NCBI RefSeq assembly: GCF_964199755.1
Contig: NC_133896.1
Span: 82,737,815 to 82,801,814, forward strand
Length of the DNA: 64,000 bases
From: Larus michahellis
Lineage: Eukaryota > Chordata > Aves > Charadriiformes > Laridae
Direction of reading: 5' to 3'
The stretch's first letter is position 1. The number at the start of each line of letters is the position of its first letter. The notes beneath the pieces are model-generated. The model saw only the letters and a program-made list of their open reading frames with translations, was not told the origin of the DNA and ran no database searches. Shown here piece after piece: positions 22,514 through 35,700 of this stretch. The translations under genes were made by a program, and so were the position numbers.

Positions 22514-23639
22514 CCTGGACACACACCACAGAGAACACAGAGGATTAACTGTTTCAGCCCCCAGCCAAACTAACTTCAGGGTCACAGAGTCAATGATTGG
22601 CCACTTCTTCGCTCCTGACTGCAAAAAGGAGAAGCCATAATCTAAAAACATCTCACAGTTCTCAAGAGACACTAAATCTGAATCTCTTGCATAATCAAAG
22701 ACAATTAACTGGGCTGATCTGGGATTCTTTTCCGAGCTTTGCCTCAGGATCGCAAAAAGTTTTGCTGCTGAGTGCATTAATTAGCATTGATTCAGTCAGA
22801 GCAGAGCCCAGCAGGATGACTGCTGGAGTAAGTTTAAGGCATAGGCCATTGTTCGCTATTGCATCGCACTAAGAAGCCAGTCCGCAGAAAATTATTTACC
22901 AGGCCCCTAAGTTCGAAGGGCCACTGGGAAGGGCTGCTGTGATTAGTCAGGCTCTGTTTGTTCAAGTGCCTTAATCTTAATAATTGTAATTGTGTTATCT
23001 TTCTAGTACTACTTTAGCTGAGAATCTGAAACTGTTTAATACTAAGCTGCAACATCACAGAACAGTTTTGTTCTGTTTACATGGGGGAAGAAGAAAACAG
23101 AGACATCCTATGTAAGATGCAATGAAGCAATGAAGATAATAACGAAATCTAGAAGATCGGGCTTTCAGATTCACGCTAAAAATCACATATGAAACAGTAA
23201 ATGATTGCAGCAGCCAGCCACAGTGGTGCAATAGATTCCTCTCTGCTTCTCCCATCGCAGATTTCGGTAAAGCTCCGGACGCCGGCAGAAGGCAACCAAC
23301 AGACCCACAACTACATAAGCAGCTGGCTGCAGACAGACAGAGAGCCCGTGAGAGCGACGGGCTGTTCTGCCGAACCTAACGACTACCCTCAGCCCCTGCA
23401 GGGACCATGGTGACAGCTTACAACTACCACGCCGGCTCTCCGCTCGCCCTGGCGGTCGGACGCCACCACGACGCGGTCAGACGTGCTGAAATGAGGAAGC
23501 CCGTGACACAAGAACTCGTGATTCGTCTCCCACAAGACCAAATCGGAACCCTGCCCTCCGCACTAGCCCCGGCTTCTCCGGGAAACTTGCAGGCAAGCAC
23601 CTCGCTCGCACACGGGCCGCAGTAAAACCCGACGGGACG

Positions 23640-24600
23640 CCGCCGCTACCTTCCCCTTGTCCGGCTGTCGCTCCGGCCGACGGCCGCGGAGGCCGGGCTG
23701 CCGCTGCTCAGCGCCGGGACGGAGCCACACGCCCGGGCCGGGCCGCGGGGGCCTCGGTGCCACCTCGCTCCTCCCCGCCGCCCTCCACCTCCCGCCCGCC
23801 GCCGGGAGCACCACCTCCGCCGCGGCCCCCGCCCCGCCGCCGGAGCCCGGCCCGCCGCCGCACCCACCTGCTGCCGCGCCGCCCGGCCTCCTCCCGCCGC
23901 GCACGGGCAGAGGCACGGCCGCCCCGAGGGAAGAGCGATGCGCCGCTCACCGGCATGCCATGCTGCGCGCCCGGCGGCGGCGGGGCGGCCCAGGGACCGC
24001 AGGCGTGGACGGCGCTGGCCTCCTCCGCACGCCCGGCCGGCCGGCTCGTCGCGCCCGCCCCGTGAACCGGAAGCAGGAAGGGCGCGGCGGAACTAGCGCT
24101 CTCCGCCAATGGGAAGCCGCGAGCCGCTGGCATCGCCCCGCCCACTAGCGACGCCTCAGCGAATGAGGAGCAGTGTCGGAAAGGGGCGGCTTCTAAAGCC
24201 CTACCCCAGTCTATGAGGGGGGCAGCTCCGGAGCCCTCCTCCTTCCTCTTCTCCCTCCAATGGGCGGTGAAAAAAGGCGTGAAGATCCCGCCTCCCCCTC
24301 ACTTCTCTTCCAATGAACGAAGAGGACCAGCAGAAAGGCGTCCCGGTGCGCCCGCCGGCTAGCCCCTCCCACCCGGGAGCCGCTGCCGAGCGCGGCTCGA
24401 GGCGGGAGCCGCTCGCCCAATGCCGAAGAAGCGCTCCCCCTCGCCCCGCCCCGGTGCCCGCGCCGTGAGGCGGTGGGGCCGGGGGTCGGTCCCCACGAGT
24501 GGCCGTCCGGCCTTCCCCTCCTCCCAGCGCCCCGTCGCGGCTCCAGCTTGAGACGGGCCGCTCACCTCCGGCCCTCGCGCGGGCTTGGATCCCCTGCAGA
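23640..24600. promoter_or_regulatory. CpG island, likely M6PR promoter (possibly bidirectional)
   Basis: A sharply GC- and CpG-rich segment between the M6PR start codon and the gene-poor stretch to the right. CCAAT boxes lie at 24106-24110, 24257-24261, 24310-24314 and 24417-24421. GC-box sequences (cccgccc near 24136, gggcgg at 24262) and an Ets-like ccggaag near 24067 are also present, with no TATA box. Minus-strand donor-like sites at about 23950 (GCCG|GTGAGC) and about 24567 (GGAG|GTGAGC) could end the untranslated first exon of M6PR. Long open frames in this segment reflect its GC content. Confidence 0.75.
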
Positions 24601-24674
24601 GAGGTGGCCGCGTGAGGAGCGGTGAAGGGCCTCCCGGCGCCGTCGAGCCGTGGCCTGCCTTCCCCCTCTCTCCA

Positions 24675-24700
24675 TCCCTCCCTCCCTCCCTCCCTCCCTC
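24675..24700 (+). repeat. (CCCT)n microsatellite
   Basis: About six uninterrupted ccct units at the right edge of the CpG island. Confidence 0.85.
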
Positions 24701-24799
24701 TGTGGAAGGCAGCAGCAGTAGGCCATCGCTGTCCTTGGACTGTGCTGTGTCCCCCCCGCACCTCCAGGGTGACTTCTGGTTTAACAAGCACAAATGTTC

Positions 24800-27700
24800 A
24801 TAAAACGGCTTTGTGGCCTCGAGCCTTCTGCCTTTGCCTCTGCCTGACATGCTGTTTTGTTACGCTCGGGAAGAAAGTCGTCCCCTTCAGCTCCTGCAAG
24901 TTTTGCCACTGCAAGAGGAATTCCAGGTCCAGCTGATCATGGACAAGGTTGGTCAACTTGAACACCTTGAGTATGATTACACACCTATAAATGATTTGAG
25001 ACTGGCACATTTAAAGGACATTTCTCTTCTTATGCCGTGGCCCAGCTGTGATGGAAATAGAGTCCACTTTTCTAGGGCCGTGTTACTGAGAGAGACTGGA
25101 TGTTCTTTGCCAGAGCTCTGACACTTTTACATCCTTTAGTTAGGAAAGAAATGCTGGATTTAGTGAACTAAACATGCCGGAGAAGCCACTTGTTTGAGAG
25201 AGGTTTGGGAGACTTCCTTACGGTATGCTGCTTCAGTAGTGGGGAACTGAGAAGGAGCGTTATTGGCTCTTGGAAAACTGATTGATCCAGTCCTGCTGTG
25301 ATTTGTGTCCTACTGCTAATTCCACTGGGAGTACAGCACAGACACCTCAGCTGCAGAAGTCAGATTTATTTGTATTCACACTTAGCTATTAACTGCGTGT
25401 GGCCTGCATACCCTCCTGCATACCTGCAGTGCGATGGTTTCCTCTCTACTTCCTGTCCAAAGTAAGAACTCAGCTTATTGCTGGTATTTGAGACAAAACA
25501 GTAAACCACATCCAAACCTACCTCCGAATTCTTCCCCATCAGCCTTCACTTCTCCGCTTGTTCATAAACACCACCATCTTTGTGATCACATTGGCCCTGC
25601 AGACAGCCTGCAGTGCCTTTGGCCTCAGCCTTTTCCCTTTGGTCTGGGCACTTAAGCAGTGTCTGAATCTTGCTGGTTTCTTTTCAGCCACACAGATTAT
25701 ATTCCCAGCTAAGCTCTCATCACAACTACAGCAAATCCTCCCTCTCTGTGCTTGTCAGCTCTCTTTAGACTTCTCTAATATGCATTCTAAGCATTCAGGG
25801 GAGACTTCCCTCCTCTTGGGTTGCTCTCCTGTCTTCTGCTTTCTCCATCCTCTCAAGTACAGACTTGTCTTGCTGTCTACAGGCCCTACGCAGGTTTGGA
25901 AGGAATGTCGTGGGTGCAATATGCCACCCTTAGAGGCAAGTGTGTGATGGACGAATTTGCAGAAGTATCCAATCCATGCCTTCCCAGACATGTGCATCGT
26001 AACAAATTGGCCACAACACTCTATATCAAACTAAGCATCCTCGTGGACAATCACTTCTCAAATTTACAGCATGTCACCAAGGATGGGGAGCGATCATCCC
26101 TCTCCTGCAACTGAATGGCTCTTCAAGGATGGAGACCCCACAACCTCTCTGGCCAACCTATGCCAGTGTTCAATCACCCTCACAGTAAGAAAGTGTTTCC
26201 TGATGTTCAGATGGAGCCTCCTGAATTTCAATTTGTGCCCCTTGCCTCTTGTCCTGTCACTGGGCACCACTCAAAAGAGCCTGGCTCTTCTTGTACCCTC
26301 CCTTGAGGTATTTATATAAATTAATAAGATCCTTCCCAAGACGTCTCTTCTCCAGGCTAAATAGTCCCAGCTCTCTCATCCTTTCCTAATATGAGAGATG
26401 CTCCAGTTCTGTCATAATCTTTGTGGCCCCTTGCTAGGCTCTCTCCAGCATGCCCATGTCTTTCTTGTACTGATGCTGTTGAGATGTTGATTCAGAGGGT
26501 CTTGAAGGATGCTAGCTCTCAGTTTGTGCCTGTGTCTCAAGCACATTCACACTGGGTATTGGGTGTAGAGAGTTCCCAGTAGAGCTGTCCAAAGCTCACA
26601 AGGCTTCCTTCTCAAACCCACGCTGTCCACCTCTACCTCCTTTTTGACAGCAGACGGGCTGCCAGTTTGCCGTAGCCATTGCTTATCCTGCTTTTCACCT
26701 TGTACTTTCACTATTCACCTTGTGCTCTTGCTGTGCACCTGCTTCTGTCCTGTGAGGGAGCTCTTCGGAGTAACATACATTCGCACAATTACCACATGAG
26801 CGTAATCATAGCATTGGCAACAATTAGCGTACCCAAGCACTTTTGTGATTAATCACTTCTTCCACTAACGGCTGTTCTTAAGACAACCCTCATCAGGTCA
26901 GGAAATGGAAGTTGCTGCACTTCCAGTGCTCTCCATTCTGTTGTAAATTTTGTTATTTTGAGCAGCTGGATAGAGGCTGCAACGTCACATTTCTTGTCTT
27001 CTGAATGTAGCCTCAAGTTTCCTGTTTCACAGGCATTGAATCCTGTCGCTCAACAGCCTGATCGAAACACCTTGTCATAGGCACTCTGCTTTGGCATGGA
27101 GGGAAGCAGATCAGAAACTTCTGCAGCCGAAGCAAGTGAGGAAATAATTTATACTTCTGTAAAATTCTCTCAGGATCCTCCACCAAGGGCCAAATCTGGG
27201 CAGGAAAGGAGAGGTAAGGAAGCTGGATGAGGTAAGTCAACCTAATTTTTTTTCTTTTGAGCAAAAGGAAGATCTAACGAAAACACTCTGAGCTGGCCAC
27301 TGATGTTGAGTACCAGCTCACGGTGCTGTTGCTTTCTTTCTAAAATTACCATGAGTATTTTACTGTGATAAAAGCCAATGGGACAGAGACCCAACACTGT
27401 TCTCCCCCCTCTTTCTGTCAGACCCTTCTTCGTGTCTACTACTGGGCATTCAACCCAGGCATCCTTTTCTCCCAAAGAGGTTTGCAGTTTTAAAGATTAA
27501 AAGTTATCTGTTTGTCAGCAATAAGAGATTGTCAGCAATAGTTCTTTGAAGGTCAGGCGAGATGCGAGTACAGATAAATTAGAGCTGTATGCTAATCAGA
27601 GATCAGAGACAGAGGAGGCATATGAGATCATCCCGTCTGTCTCCTATGGGGCTCTGCAGGATTCTTTTGTGATACATTTTTTCCTGTGTTTTCTCTGTTC

Positions 27701-30700
27701 TAGTTTTACATACCTCCCAGTGAGTAAATTTTCAGCTTTTGCCTTGAGACAGTTCTGCAGGGCATTTGTCTATCAGGAAGATTTTCGTAGTGCTTTCTGT
27801 AAATTTTCTCTTCCCCTTATTTCCGCTCCGTTCCCCGTGTTCAGGCCTTGCAAATGTCACACTGTGCAATTTCTCTGTCTGCTTAGTTGAGAAATGCCAG
27901 CTTAGAAGAGGGAGATTTTGCATTCATGATCATTCTTTATAAGTGTCTCCTTCCCATGATTTGATTGCTTTTCCTCTAAACGCCCACGTGCTTTAGAGGA
28001 GTGATGCTGCATTGGCTGCAACACTAATGGTTGACCTTTTAGCGTTTTTCAGAGCTGTTCTGCAAAGGGGGCTGTCGCTCTGCAATGCAAGATTTCTGTG
28101 CCCTGATCGGAATAACTGCATATATCTGTGGTTGTTACTGCTGCCTGGTCACTTGCTGCACTATGGAAACAAAGCCAGCACAGAACCCCCCAAATTCCTG
28201 TCTGGTAACCACACTCCATCTGCTTGGAAAGCAGTCTTGCTTTTGCAGGCGTTTTCATCAGAAACGATGTTTTCTGTTGCATCAGAAAACACAGGGACAT
28301 CCCTTCATTCCCTGCCATTTGTGTTCACACCAACCCTGTTGGAGCTGTTGCCCTCTTGAGGTGTTTGCAATTTTCTTTTTAATATTCCTCCTCCCCAAAT
28401 TCCTTTATGTTGTCTCATCTTTTAAAGCTAAAGTCAGAGGCCCAAAATGAGGAAGCTGATCTTTGAACACGCTTTCTGTGCATATTATTTGATTATTTCC
28501 CATCTCTCTTCTGCATGTGAGCAGTCCCTATGGAGCGCAGTTTAAGTACCTTTCTTTAGAAGATCTTTATTTTCAACTCTCCATCACTTTTGAGAGATAT
28601 GCTCTCACGTATTTCATCTCTGTTTTCACGTGCACACCCTTGCTACCAAGTCCTCTCTGTGACGCAGTATCACAGGTATAAAACAGGCCTATAGGTCAGT
28701 CCTCTGGTCAAACCAACCAGTTTTGGCTCTCATGGATGGCTTGAAAATGAAGACTTGCCCTAGTTGTCTTCTCTCTGTCTTCCAGAGAGCCTTAGATATG
28801 CCACACTACTGAAATGTCAGTCCACCCATCACTTAAGACAGTGTTAGCATGCTTGGATGCTTGTAGTAACAGCAAGTAACCAGGTCTGTGCCATAGCCAA
28901 GGACAGGATCCTCATTCCTGAAATCCTAGGTAGTCATGCTGCTCCCATACTGACGTAGGCAGGAGCTGAGGGGAGCTATCTGGGACAGCGCAATGACATT
29001 CTTCAGATTGTCCTAGAAGAGTTGAATTATAAAATGCTAACAGCTTTCAGTTTTTGAACTGAATCTGGACTCCCAAATCTAAAAATATTGGGTCGCATTG
29101 CTTGCGGACAAATGCAGTGTATCACAGTCATTTCTCTGGAGCACTGAGAGACCTAAGTGGGTTTTTTTTATACTAGAAAGTTGTAACATTGCATATTTAT
29201 CTTAAATATTCACCAGTCCACTTCTCCTTTCCCTTGTGGAGTCTCTTTCACAGTTCCTCAGACAACTACATGGAAATAGTTCCAGATGCTCCATTCAGAT
29301 TTCCCTCCTCTGTTTCAAACTCATCTCAGGTAGTTCTCCTTTGCTGTTCTACAAGAGCTTCACATGTACTTCAGGGGCTAAAGATCAAGCACAAACCCTT
29401 GAACCTGTTTTAAAAAGGGGGAACTGCATAGACTTCCTCTTGCAAGGGATAAAAATGCTGATTTTTGAAAATTTTTATTCCCCTTCCGTGGGTTGATCAC
29501 TGCAGTTCAAGTAAAACTTGAATTCACCTTGACCGCTGCAATATGACTTGCCCCCTTCATTCTCTTTTTTTCTCCCCAAATTATCTAATGGCATACTTTT
29601 TAGATTTTAAGAGCTGAAGTGAACTCTCCCACTGCTCTGGCTATAGAAGTGCCCTGGGATTTTGTTTTAATGCTGAGTAGAGTCAGTTCCTTTTTTCTGC
29701 AATTGGTTTGAAACAATAGAGGGTGAACTGCTCTACTTATTGCCAGGAGGCACCAGCTCAGATGTACTGACTTTAAGAATTAACCATTTCACTGACTGTC
29801 ATCCCAGTTGCCTTGCCCTGGAAGTAGTTTTCCCTAAAATAAGGAACAGTGATCTGGAAGCTGCAGGAGATAGCTCCTTTGAGAGGCAAGAGAAGAAGGA
29901 AAACAGAAGTGTAAATCCTCGGTTTCTCAGAAGTGCGATCTCAGAACAAAGAACTACGTTTCAACAGATATGTATCCCCATTTACTTGTTTTTCAGTTGT
30001 AATCTGCAAAGAAGCTCCACCCTACCCTTAACCTCGGTCTTGTGACTCCATTTTCTTGAGGCTTAATCTGATGGCAAAACCCAAGGTGACCTTACCAAGA
30101 GGAATAGAGAGCAAGTAGAGAGAACAGCTACCCAGTTCAAGTCCTTCAGTTCTCCCACTGTCTTCTTGCATGAAGCTGAGGAGTAGCTTGTAACTGAAAA
30201 GTTTTTCTGTATTTTGTAACTGAAAATAGATGGGGTTTTGTTCTTTAATAATGATTAAAAAAATGAATAAATGTTGGTATTTTTTAACTACAAGTGGGGC
30301 AGCTAGATCCTGTAAGCTTCAGGAAACACGCCGAAACCTTTACCTTAGGAAAGATCTTTCTACTGAAGAATGATGCTTACAACGAAGCTCCCTCATGCTC
30401 TCCCTCGTTACCTTAGAAACTTCTTTTAGCCAAAACCGCAGGTCTAAATATGTTGCTATAAACCAGAAACTGGTTTTAAAACTAGTGAGCCTGCAAATGG
30501 CACTAAGATCAAAATAAATTAATTTTTAATTTTTTGATCTGGTCTACTTTATGTATTTGGGTAAAGCTTCCAATGCTTAAAGGATGCATTCTTGTTTTTA
30601 AGTCTCTTCCCTTTCTGTTTTAGTGCTGGCTTTTTCATCCTTCCCACAATATTCTTGATACGTGATGTGCATTTGTTTTCAGCCTCTGCTGAGAGATCCT

Positions 30701-32703
30701 AAGTCTCCCCTCTTGCTTACAAATATTTTGTTCTTTTAGCCATCCCTTTTAATTTCTCTCTTCCTCGTTTTCCTGTAGTTTCCCATTCTGAAATTATTAT
30801 ACCACGGTGCCTTTTTTTGTTCTTGTTGTTGTTGTTGGGTTTTGGCTCCGTTGAATCTCAGTGCATTTGCACTCACTGCGACAGAGAAGCTGCTGGATGG
30901 AGCCACGGTGAGCTGGGTGGCCTGAGCACAGCTCAGGGCAGTCACGAGCTGCTTCCCTTTCTGTGTTTCCCGGCTCGCCGCTCCACAAGGTGCCTATTGA
31001 CGGAGTCTAAGCATTCAGTCTCAGCATCATGCCCTGACACGGCATTTGCTTTATTTAGTACAATTAATTGATGCTTCTTGTTGTCACTGTGCTTCCCTCA
31101 TGGTTGCTCTGGTTCTTTTTGCCAGTTCATGAGTGCTGTCACCATCCTTGTCTGGCATATAATTCCGATCAAATGCATTTAGTAGTATTTGCCTGGTCTG
31201 CGGGGTTGCTGTTACTGTTGCCTCTTAATGCAGTTAGTTATTTAACCTAATTTGACTGTAATTTTACTTGAGCATTACATGACTTTTTATTTGAGCTTAC
31301 TTTACTTCCCTGTGTATTTTGTATTCTATTGCTATGACATCCTACTCATAGCCCTTCTTCTACCAAGTTTTTGATGTACTTGCTGTGGTGGTGTCTGTGG
31401 TTAAAGCTAGCCTTCCCCTCCCTCCATCTTATTCCTTAGACTCCTAGCCTTTTTAGGGAGTACTGATATGTTTCTTTGAGTCTTGCGATATGACCGAGAG
31501 AGAGTCACCTCAGATTTCATGACCTCCTTCATGGACTTTGCTGCTGGATTTGGGTAGAAGTCTCTGGAGCACCACAAGAGCAGGAGGGAGAAGGGAGACG
31601 CACGTGGAAATCCAAGGTTCCTCCGCATCAGTAACTGCTAGCTGCACGTTTAGTGCTTCTTAGAAAGTCCTATTGTCTATGCAGCTGTCATACTGAGATT
31701 AATAAAACAAGCAACCCAACCCCCCCTTTCCTCCCCCGGAGCTCATCCGTGGCAGTAAGTGTCATTCTCTCCTCAACCAGGGAGAGAGGAGATTTTAGTG
31801 CTGAGATTTCAAACATCTTATGGAAAGTGAATGCCCCCAGCTCCAGGAGATGACAATGGGAAAACAAGGTGTAGCCTGGAAGTTAACATGTTGTGCTGTA
31901 CATGAGCAGATCTCTACATGGCAGTCCTGCACCACCCTTTGAAAGGAAGCTGGGCTGCGGTACCGTGGAGACTGCCCCAAAGAGTCACCCTCTGCCCCTG
32001 GCAGCAAGAGAACAGCGGATGGTGGTGGTGAAAGTGTGGAGGGGCATCCCAAGGTCTTCAAGGCTCCCATCCACAGGAGAAGCAGATGAGAGTGTACGAC
32101 TGACTTGGGAGCGTCCTGGGAAGATGTAACATGACAGTGTATCTAAGCCTGTGAACAGGATGCTGAGGTTAAACCTGTCACTGTTGCTGAAAGAGCTGGG
32201 GGAAAGGCCTCGCGTTTCTTTTTGTATTTGAGATGGAACATGGTGGCAGTGGCAGTGCAGGTCTCTGTTTCCACACCAAGCTTCAATGCTGAGGTAGGAA
32301 CAGGTTTGCTGGGAGGCTCCTGCCAGCACAGGGTGCCACATGGTGCCTGGGGGGCTCTGGCTGACTTGGGGCAGGTGCTTCCTCTCCTGGTGTCTGTGGC
32401 CAGGCAGGGGCAGAGCTGTGGTTGACCTGGAGACAGATACACCTCATGGGAAGCTCAGGCAGGGACTGATGGCATTGGGCCAAGCTGATATGGGGTCCTG
32501 GGCTAGTGGGCAGGGGTGCGGGGAGGCCCTGGGAAGGCTGGGCAGGGACAGTGACAGCAGCCATATGCAGAGTGTAGCCAGAATGGGATGCTTGAAATAG
32601 TTCAGTTCCTTTTGGAAATGCCCATGACACAAGCAAACTGCCTAAAACCACCATTAGTTTTCATGTGGCTACTGTTCACTATGGTTTCTTTTCTCTCTTA
32701 CAG
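24800..32703. other. Gene-poor stretch upstream of the KLRG1-like exons
   Basis: Apart from a reverse CR1 copy at about 26110-26475 I see no supportable gene. The first KLRG1 exon (cytoplasmic tail) should lie here or in the CpG island, ending in phase 1, but no ATG-led exon with a tyrosine motif and a matching donor was found. The open frames are isolated, AT-rich and lack splice context. Confidence 0.5.
26110..26475 (-). mobile_element. CR1 LINE fragment, reverse orientation
   Basis: Read on the minus strand it has typical CR1 text: tacaagaaagacatgg, gagagcctagcaaggggcc, the GGATCTTATTAAT-like stretch, cccagtgacaggacaagagg and catcaggaaacactttct. It covers the end of the reverse-transcriptase frame and part of the 3' region. 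The final ATTCTATG tail is missing, and several indels indicate an old copy. Confidence 0.85.
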
Positions 32704-32796
32704 CTCCCTGTCTGTGGCCAGCAGTTGTGCGAGGCTTGGCTATAGGCTTTGGGATACTGAGCATGCTCCTAGCGATTGCTTTGATTTGGAAGATTA
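32704..32796 (+). CDS. KLRG1: KLRG1-like transmembrane exon
   Basis: A 93-bp exon between ctcttacag and GTAAGT encodes PCLWPAVVRG followed by about 20 hydrophobic residues. It needs one base from an upstream exon to complete its first codon, so it is internal. Size and phase fit the membrane exon of killer-cell lectin genes. Confidence 0.82.
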
Positions 32797-35700
32797 GTAA
32801 GTACACAAAGGGGTGCTGAGGGTGAGCATCCAACAGCAAAGGATCAGAGACTCATCTAAGCACGGGAGCTCAGATCCTGAACTACATCATATAAGGTTAA
32901 ACCAGAAGCTGTTCTACGTTTCTACCAGCCTTAAGTACTCCCTGCCTATCCAGAATGTTTCGAAGAATACATCCCTTGTGCAGACCCCAAGCAACGCCTT
33001 TCAGATCCTGTGGCAAAAAGCAGTGAAACATATTGAAAGGTTTTTGTAGACTTGTCTGACATAATTGTAGTGGTAAACTGTAGAACAAATATGCAAGGTC
33101 TACAACACTCTTGCATGCATACAGAAGGTGACAGACCATGTGGGAAAGCCTACTGTTTGCTGCTTAAAATCCATTCACCTGATGTGTGAGATACCATACC
33201 CACAGAATGATGTAGTTTTTTCCTTTACTGTTTGCACACCCAAAATGTTATCTGCTTTCAGATAGCCAATTTTGGTTCTCAGGTACCTGAGTAGTTCAGA
33301 GGAAACTGGGGGGGTGGGGGAGTGGGGGCAGGGTGTTGCACCAGCATCAGAGTGCATGTGACTTTTGTACGAAGACTTGGAAATTGCACAGAGATTTTGA
33401 AGTTCAGTGCTCATGCGTTGTTATTTTTAGATGCTTATTCTGAATTGTGCTTTCTCCATTGCAGCTCTCCAGAAGAGTTGCTTTTCAGCAGGTCATTGAC
33501 AACAAGTGTCTTTCAGTTGGTTAATGGTAGAGAAAAGCTGGTATTTTGATTCCTTTACAGGTGACTCCCAACCACGCTGCCCTGAGCAGTGGGTGGCCTA
33601 CAGAGGGAGCTGCTACTCCTTCTCCAAGGAGAAGAAGGACTGGCATTCCAGCCAGCAATCCTGCTCGGAGCAGGGAGCTCATCTCCTGGTGATCAGCGAT
33701 ACCAGAGAAATGGTAATGGTTTTCTTATTCTTTGAGGATCTTCCATTTCCTTGCAGATACCTCCTCAGTGACTGACATCCAAGCAGTGCTGTCACTTTGG
33801 CAATACTTTGACTTTAAAGGAGAGGAAGGATTTATGACTGTGACATTATAGTGCACTTCCAGTTTCAGTGTACACCGTAGAAGTTCCCAGCAGGCAAAGA
33901 AACAAAGGGGAGAAGGGAGAGGTGAGGGTCCCTCAGGGACCCTCAGAATCAACCTATGAAGGATGCTAGGAGACAGCCTTCTCCACTGCCCCTCTCCACC
34001 TCCCCTCCTAGCCCCGACAAAGCTGATACGAATGCTCACAGGAAAAGTGGCACCGTGCATTCTCTGTACTCATTGCCTACAAGCCAATATGTCCCTACTC
34101 TTCAGAAACGCTTCCTTTGCAAAAGCGATAGCTCTCCGCCCAACAACCACCCCAGCTCCTCCCGCTCAGTGACCCTTGTGTTCACACACAGATATTTCTT
34201 TCTCAGTCTGTTTTCAATGCTTACTTCCTCTCTCTGCCAAAAAACCTCAGCTGTGCTGGTGAAATCAGGAACCCTCTGTTTCACTGCTCATTTTCTAGCA
34301 GGTGCTCACTGGGGGCAGGGGCATGTGTGACCACTAAAGGAACTGGTAGAGCTGATCACTAAGGAGGTGAGGCACATCTGCCTAATTAGAGCAGAAGTAC
34401 TTGATCTGGTTTTGTGCAAGCCAGGGCCTATTAGCTGAGGCCCAATGAACGTGGACAGCTTCCAGTGCCTGGACAGAAGTTGCATTGTATGATGTTCTGT
34501 GGGGGCTTATAAAGCCAGGTCTCTGCTTGGCTGGGAGCATCTACCAGGCTGTCACACTTTCTTAGGCAAATCCTGATTCCTTGGAAAATACTCATCTTCC
34601 CCAGATTACCCCTTTCTTTGCAAGAAGAAAGCCTCCCTGGTCTGGCTGCTTTCCTCCTATTGTCTCTGCTACTAGAGTGTTACCCATTGTCCCTGCTCAG
34701 ACTTCCCCGCATAAACAAGACTTTCCCAGCTGTACATGCCCTGTGCTGCAAAGGCTGTGACTGTCCAACCTCCCTTCACCTGTCAGGGAAGCACAGTCCC
34801 CTCCAAACCACCAGCAACACTCAGGCATTCCTCAAGCTACTCCTATTCCCACCACTTGACCAAGCCAGCTTTGTCAATGCTTCTGTGTGAAGACACTGCT
34901 CTCAAGCGTTGTTCATGCCAGCAGGAGACAAGGATGGAGCCCAGCCAAACTACCTGAAAGGCTGTTTTCATTGGGTTTCATTACAAATGTGGACAAGACA
35001 AATTTCTCCCTTGTCTTTGTCTTTTTTTTGGGGAGGGGGATTTACTTCAGGGTTGAGTTTCTGTTGCAGGCTTCACCTTTTAACGATAAGTGTTAAAGGT
35101 TAGGCAAAAGGAAATGAACATTGAAAACACATAAGCGGGAAAGTTTATATAAAATGTAATGAGCTTTGGTCCTGGGCTCTTTACACACGTCTGTTGGTGC
35201 CTACGCTTTCTGCCCTGACCTGATTTTACCTTTAATTGTTAATACTTTGTATTAGCTTGCTAGTTAGCTGTGTGGCAGAGCATTAATATTAATATTAATA
35301 GCACACGTTTCTACATAAAGCTCTGTGTAGGAAACTCCAGGAGGCTGGGGTCCAGTTGGTTCACACATATCGCCCTGAGAAATGTCCTTGGAAGAAGCTG
35401 CCCAGGACCCCTGAAAGCACGCTGACTTCCTTGTGAGTGTACACACACATAGTCTTTACTCCAGGCATGTTCTGCAGGGCTGATCTTCCCGATTCGAAGG
35501 TGTGGAGAAGCAGCATTGTCAGCCACTAAGGAACAGTCGGGCGAGCGGATCTGTCTTGCTCTCTGGTCTCTTTACTTACCCTTGCCTCCGTTTTCAGGCT
35601 GGCTTTCATTGGTCATTTTGTAATTCATCACCATTTCTAGGACCTGTTCAAGAGTATTCAGACAGAATGTTTCTGGATTGGACTGAGGAACAGCACAGGC

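Noticed and set aside
24201-24850. Long minus-strand open frames in the CpG island, one beginning MSGRGKG like histone H4
   Set aside because: Similarity stops after a few residues and the rest is Gly/Arg/Pro-rich GC-driven sequence. There is no histone fold and no supporting splice structure.
27546-27680. ITIM-like VSYGAL in a plus-strand open frame, as a possible KLRG1 first exon
   Set aside because: No donor of the required phase follows, and the frame runs on into unrelated sequence. The stretch gagatcatcccgtctgtctc also looks like an old dispersed conserved repeat rather than a coding exon.
29010-29050. LNYKML tyrosine motif in plus-strand translation
   Set aside because: The nearest upstream ATG frame is closed by a TAG, and there is no usable donor.
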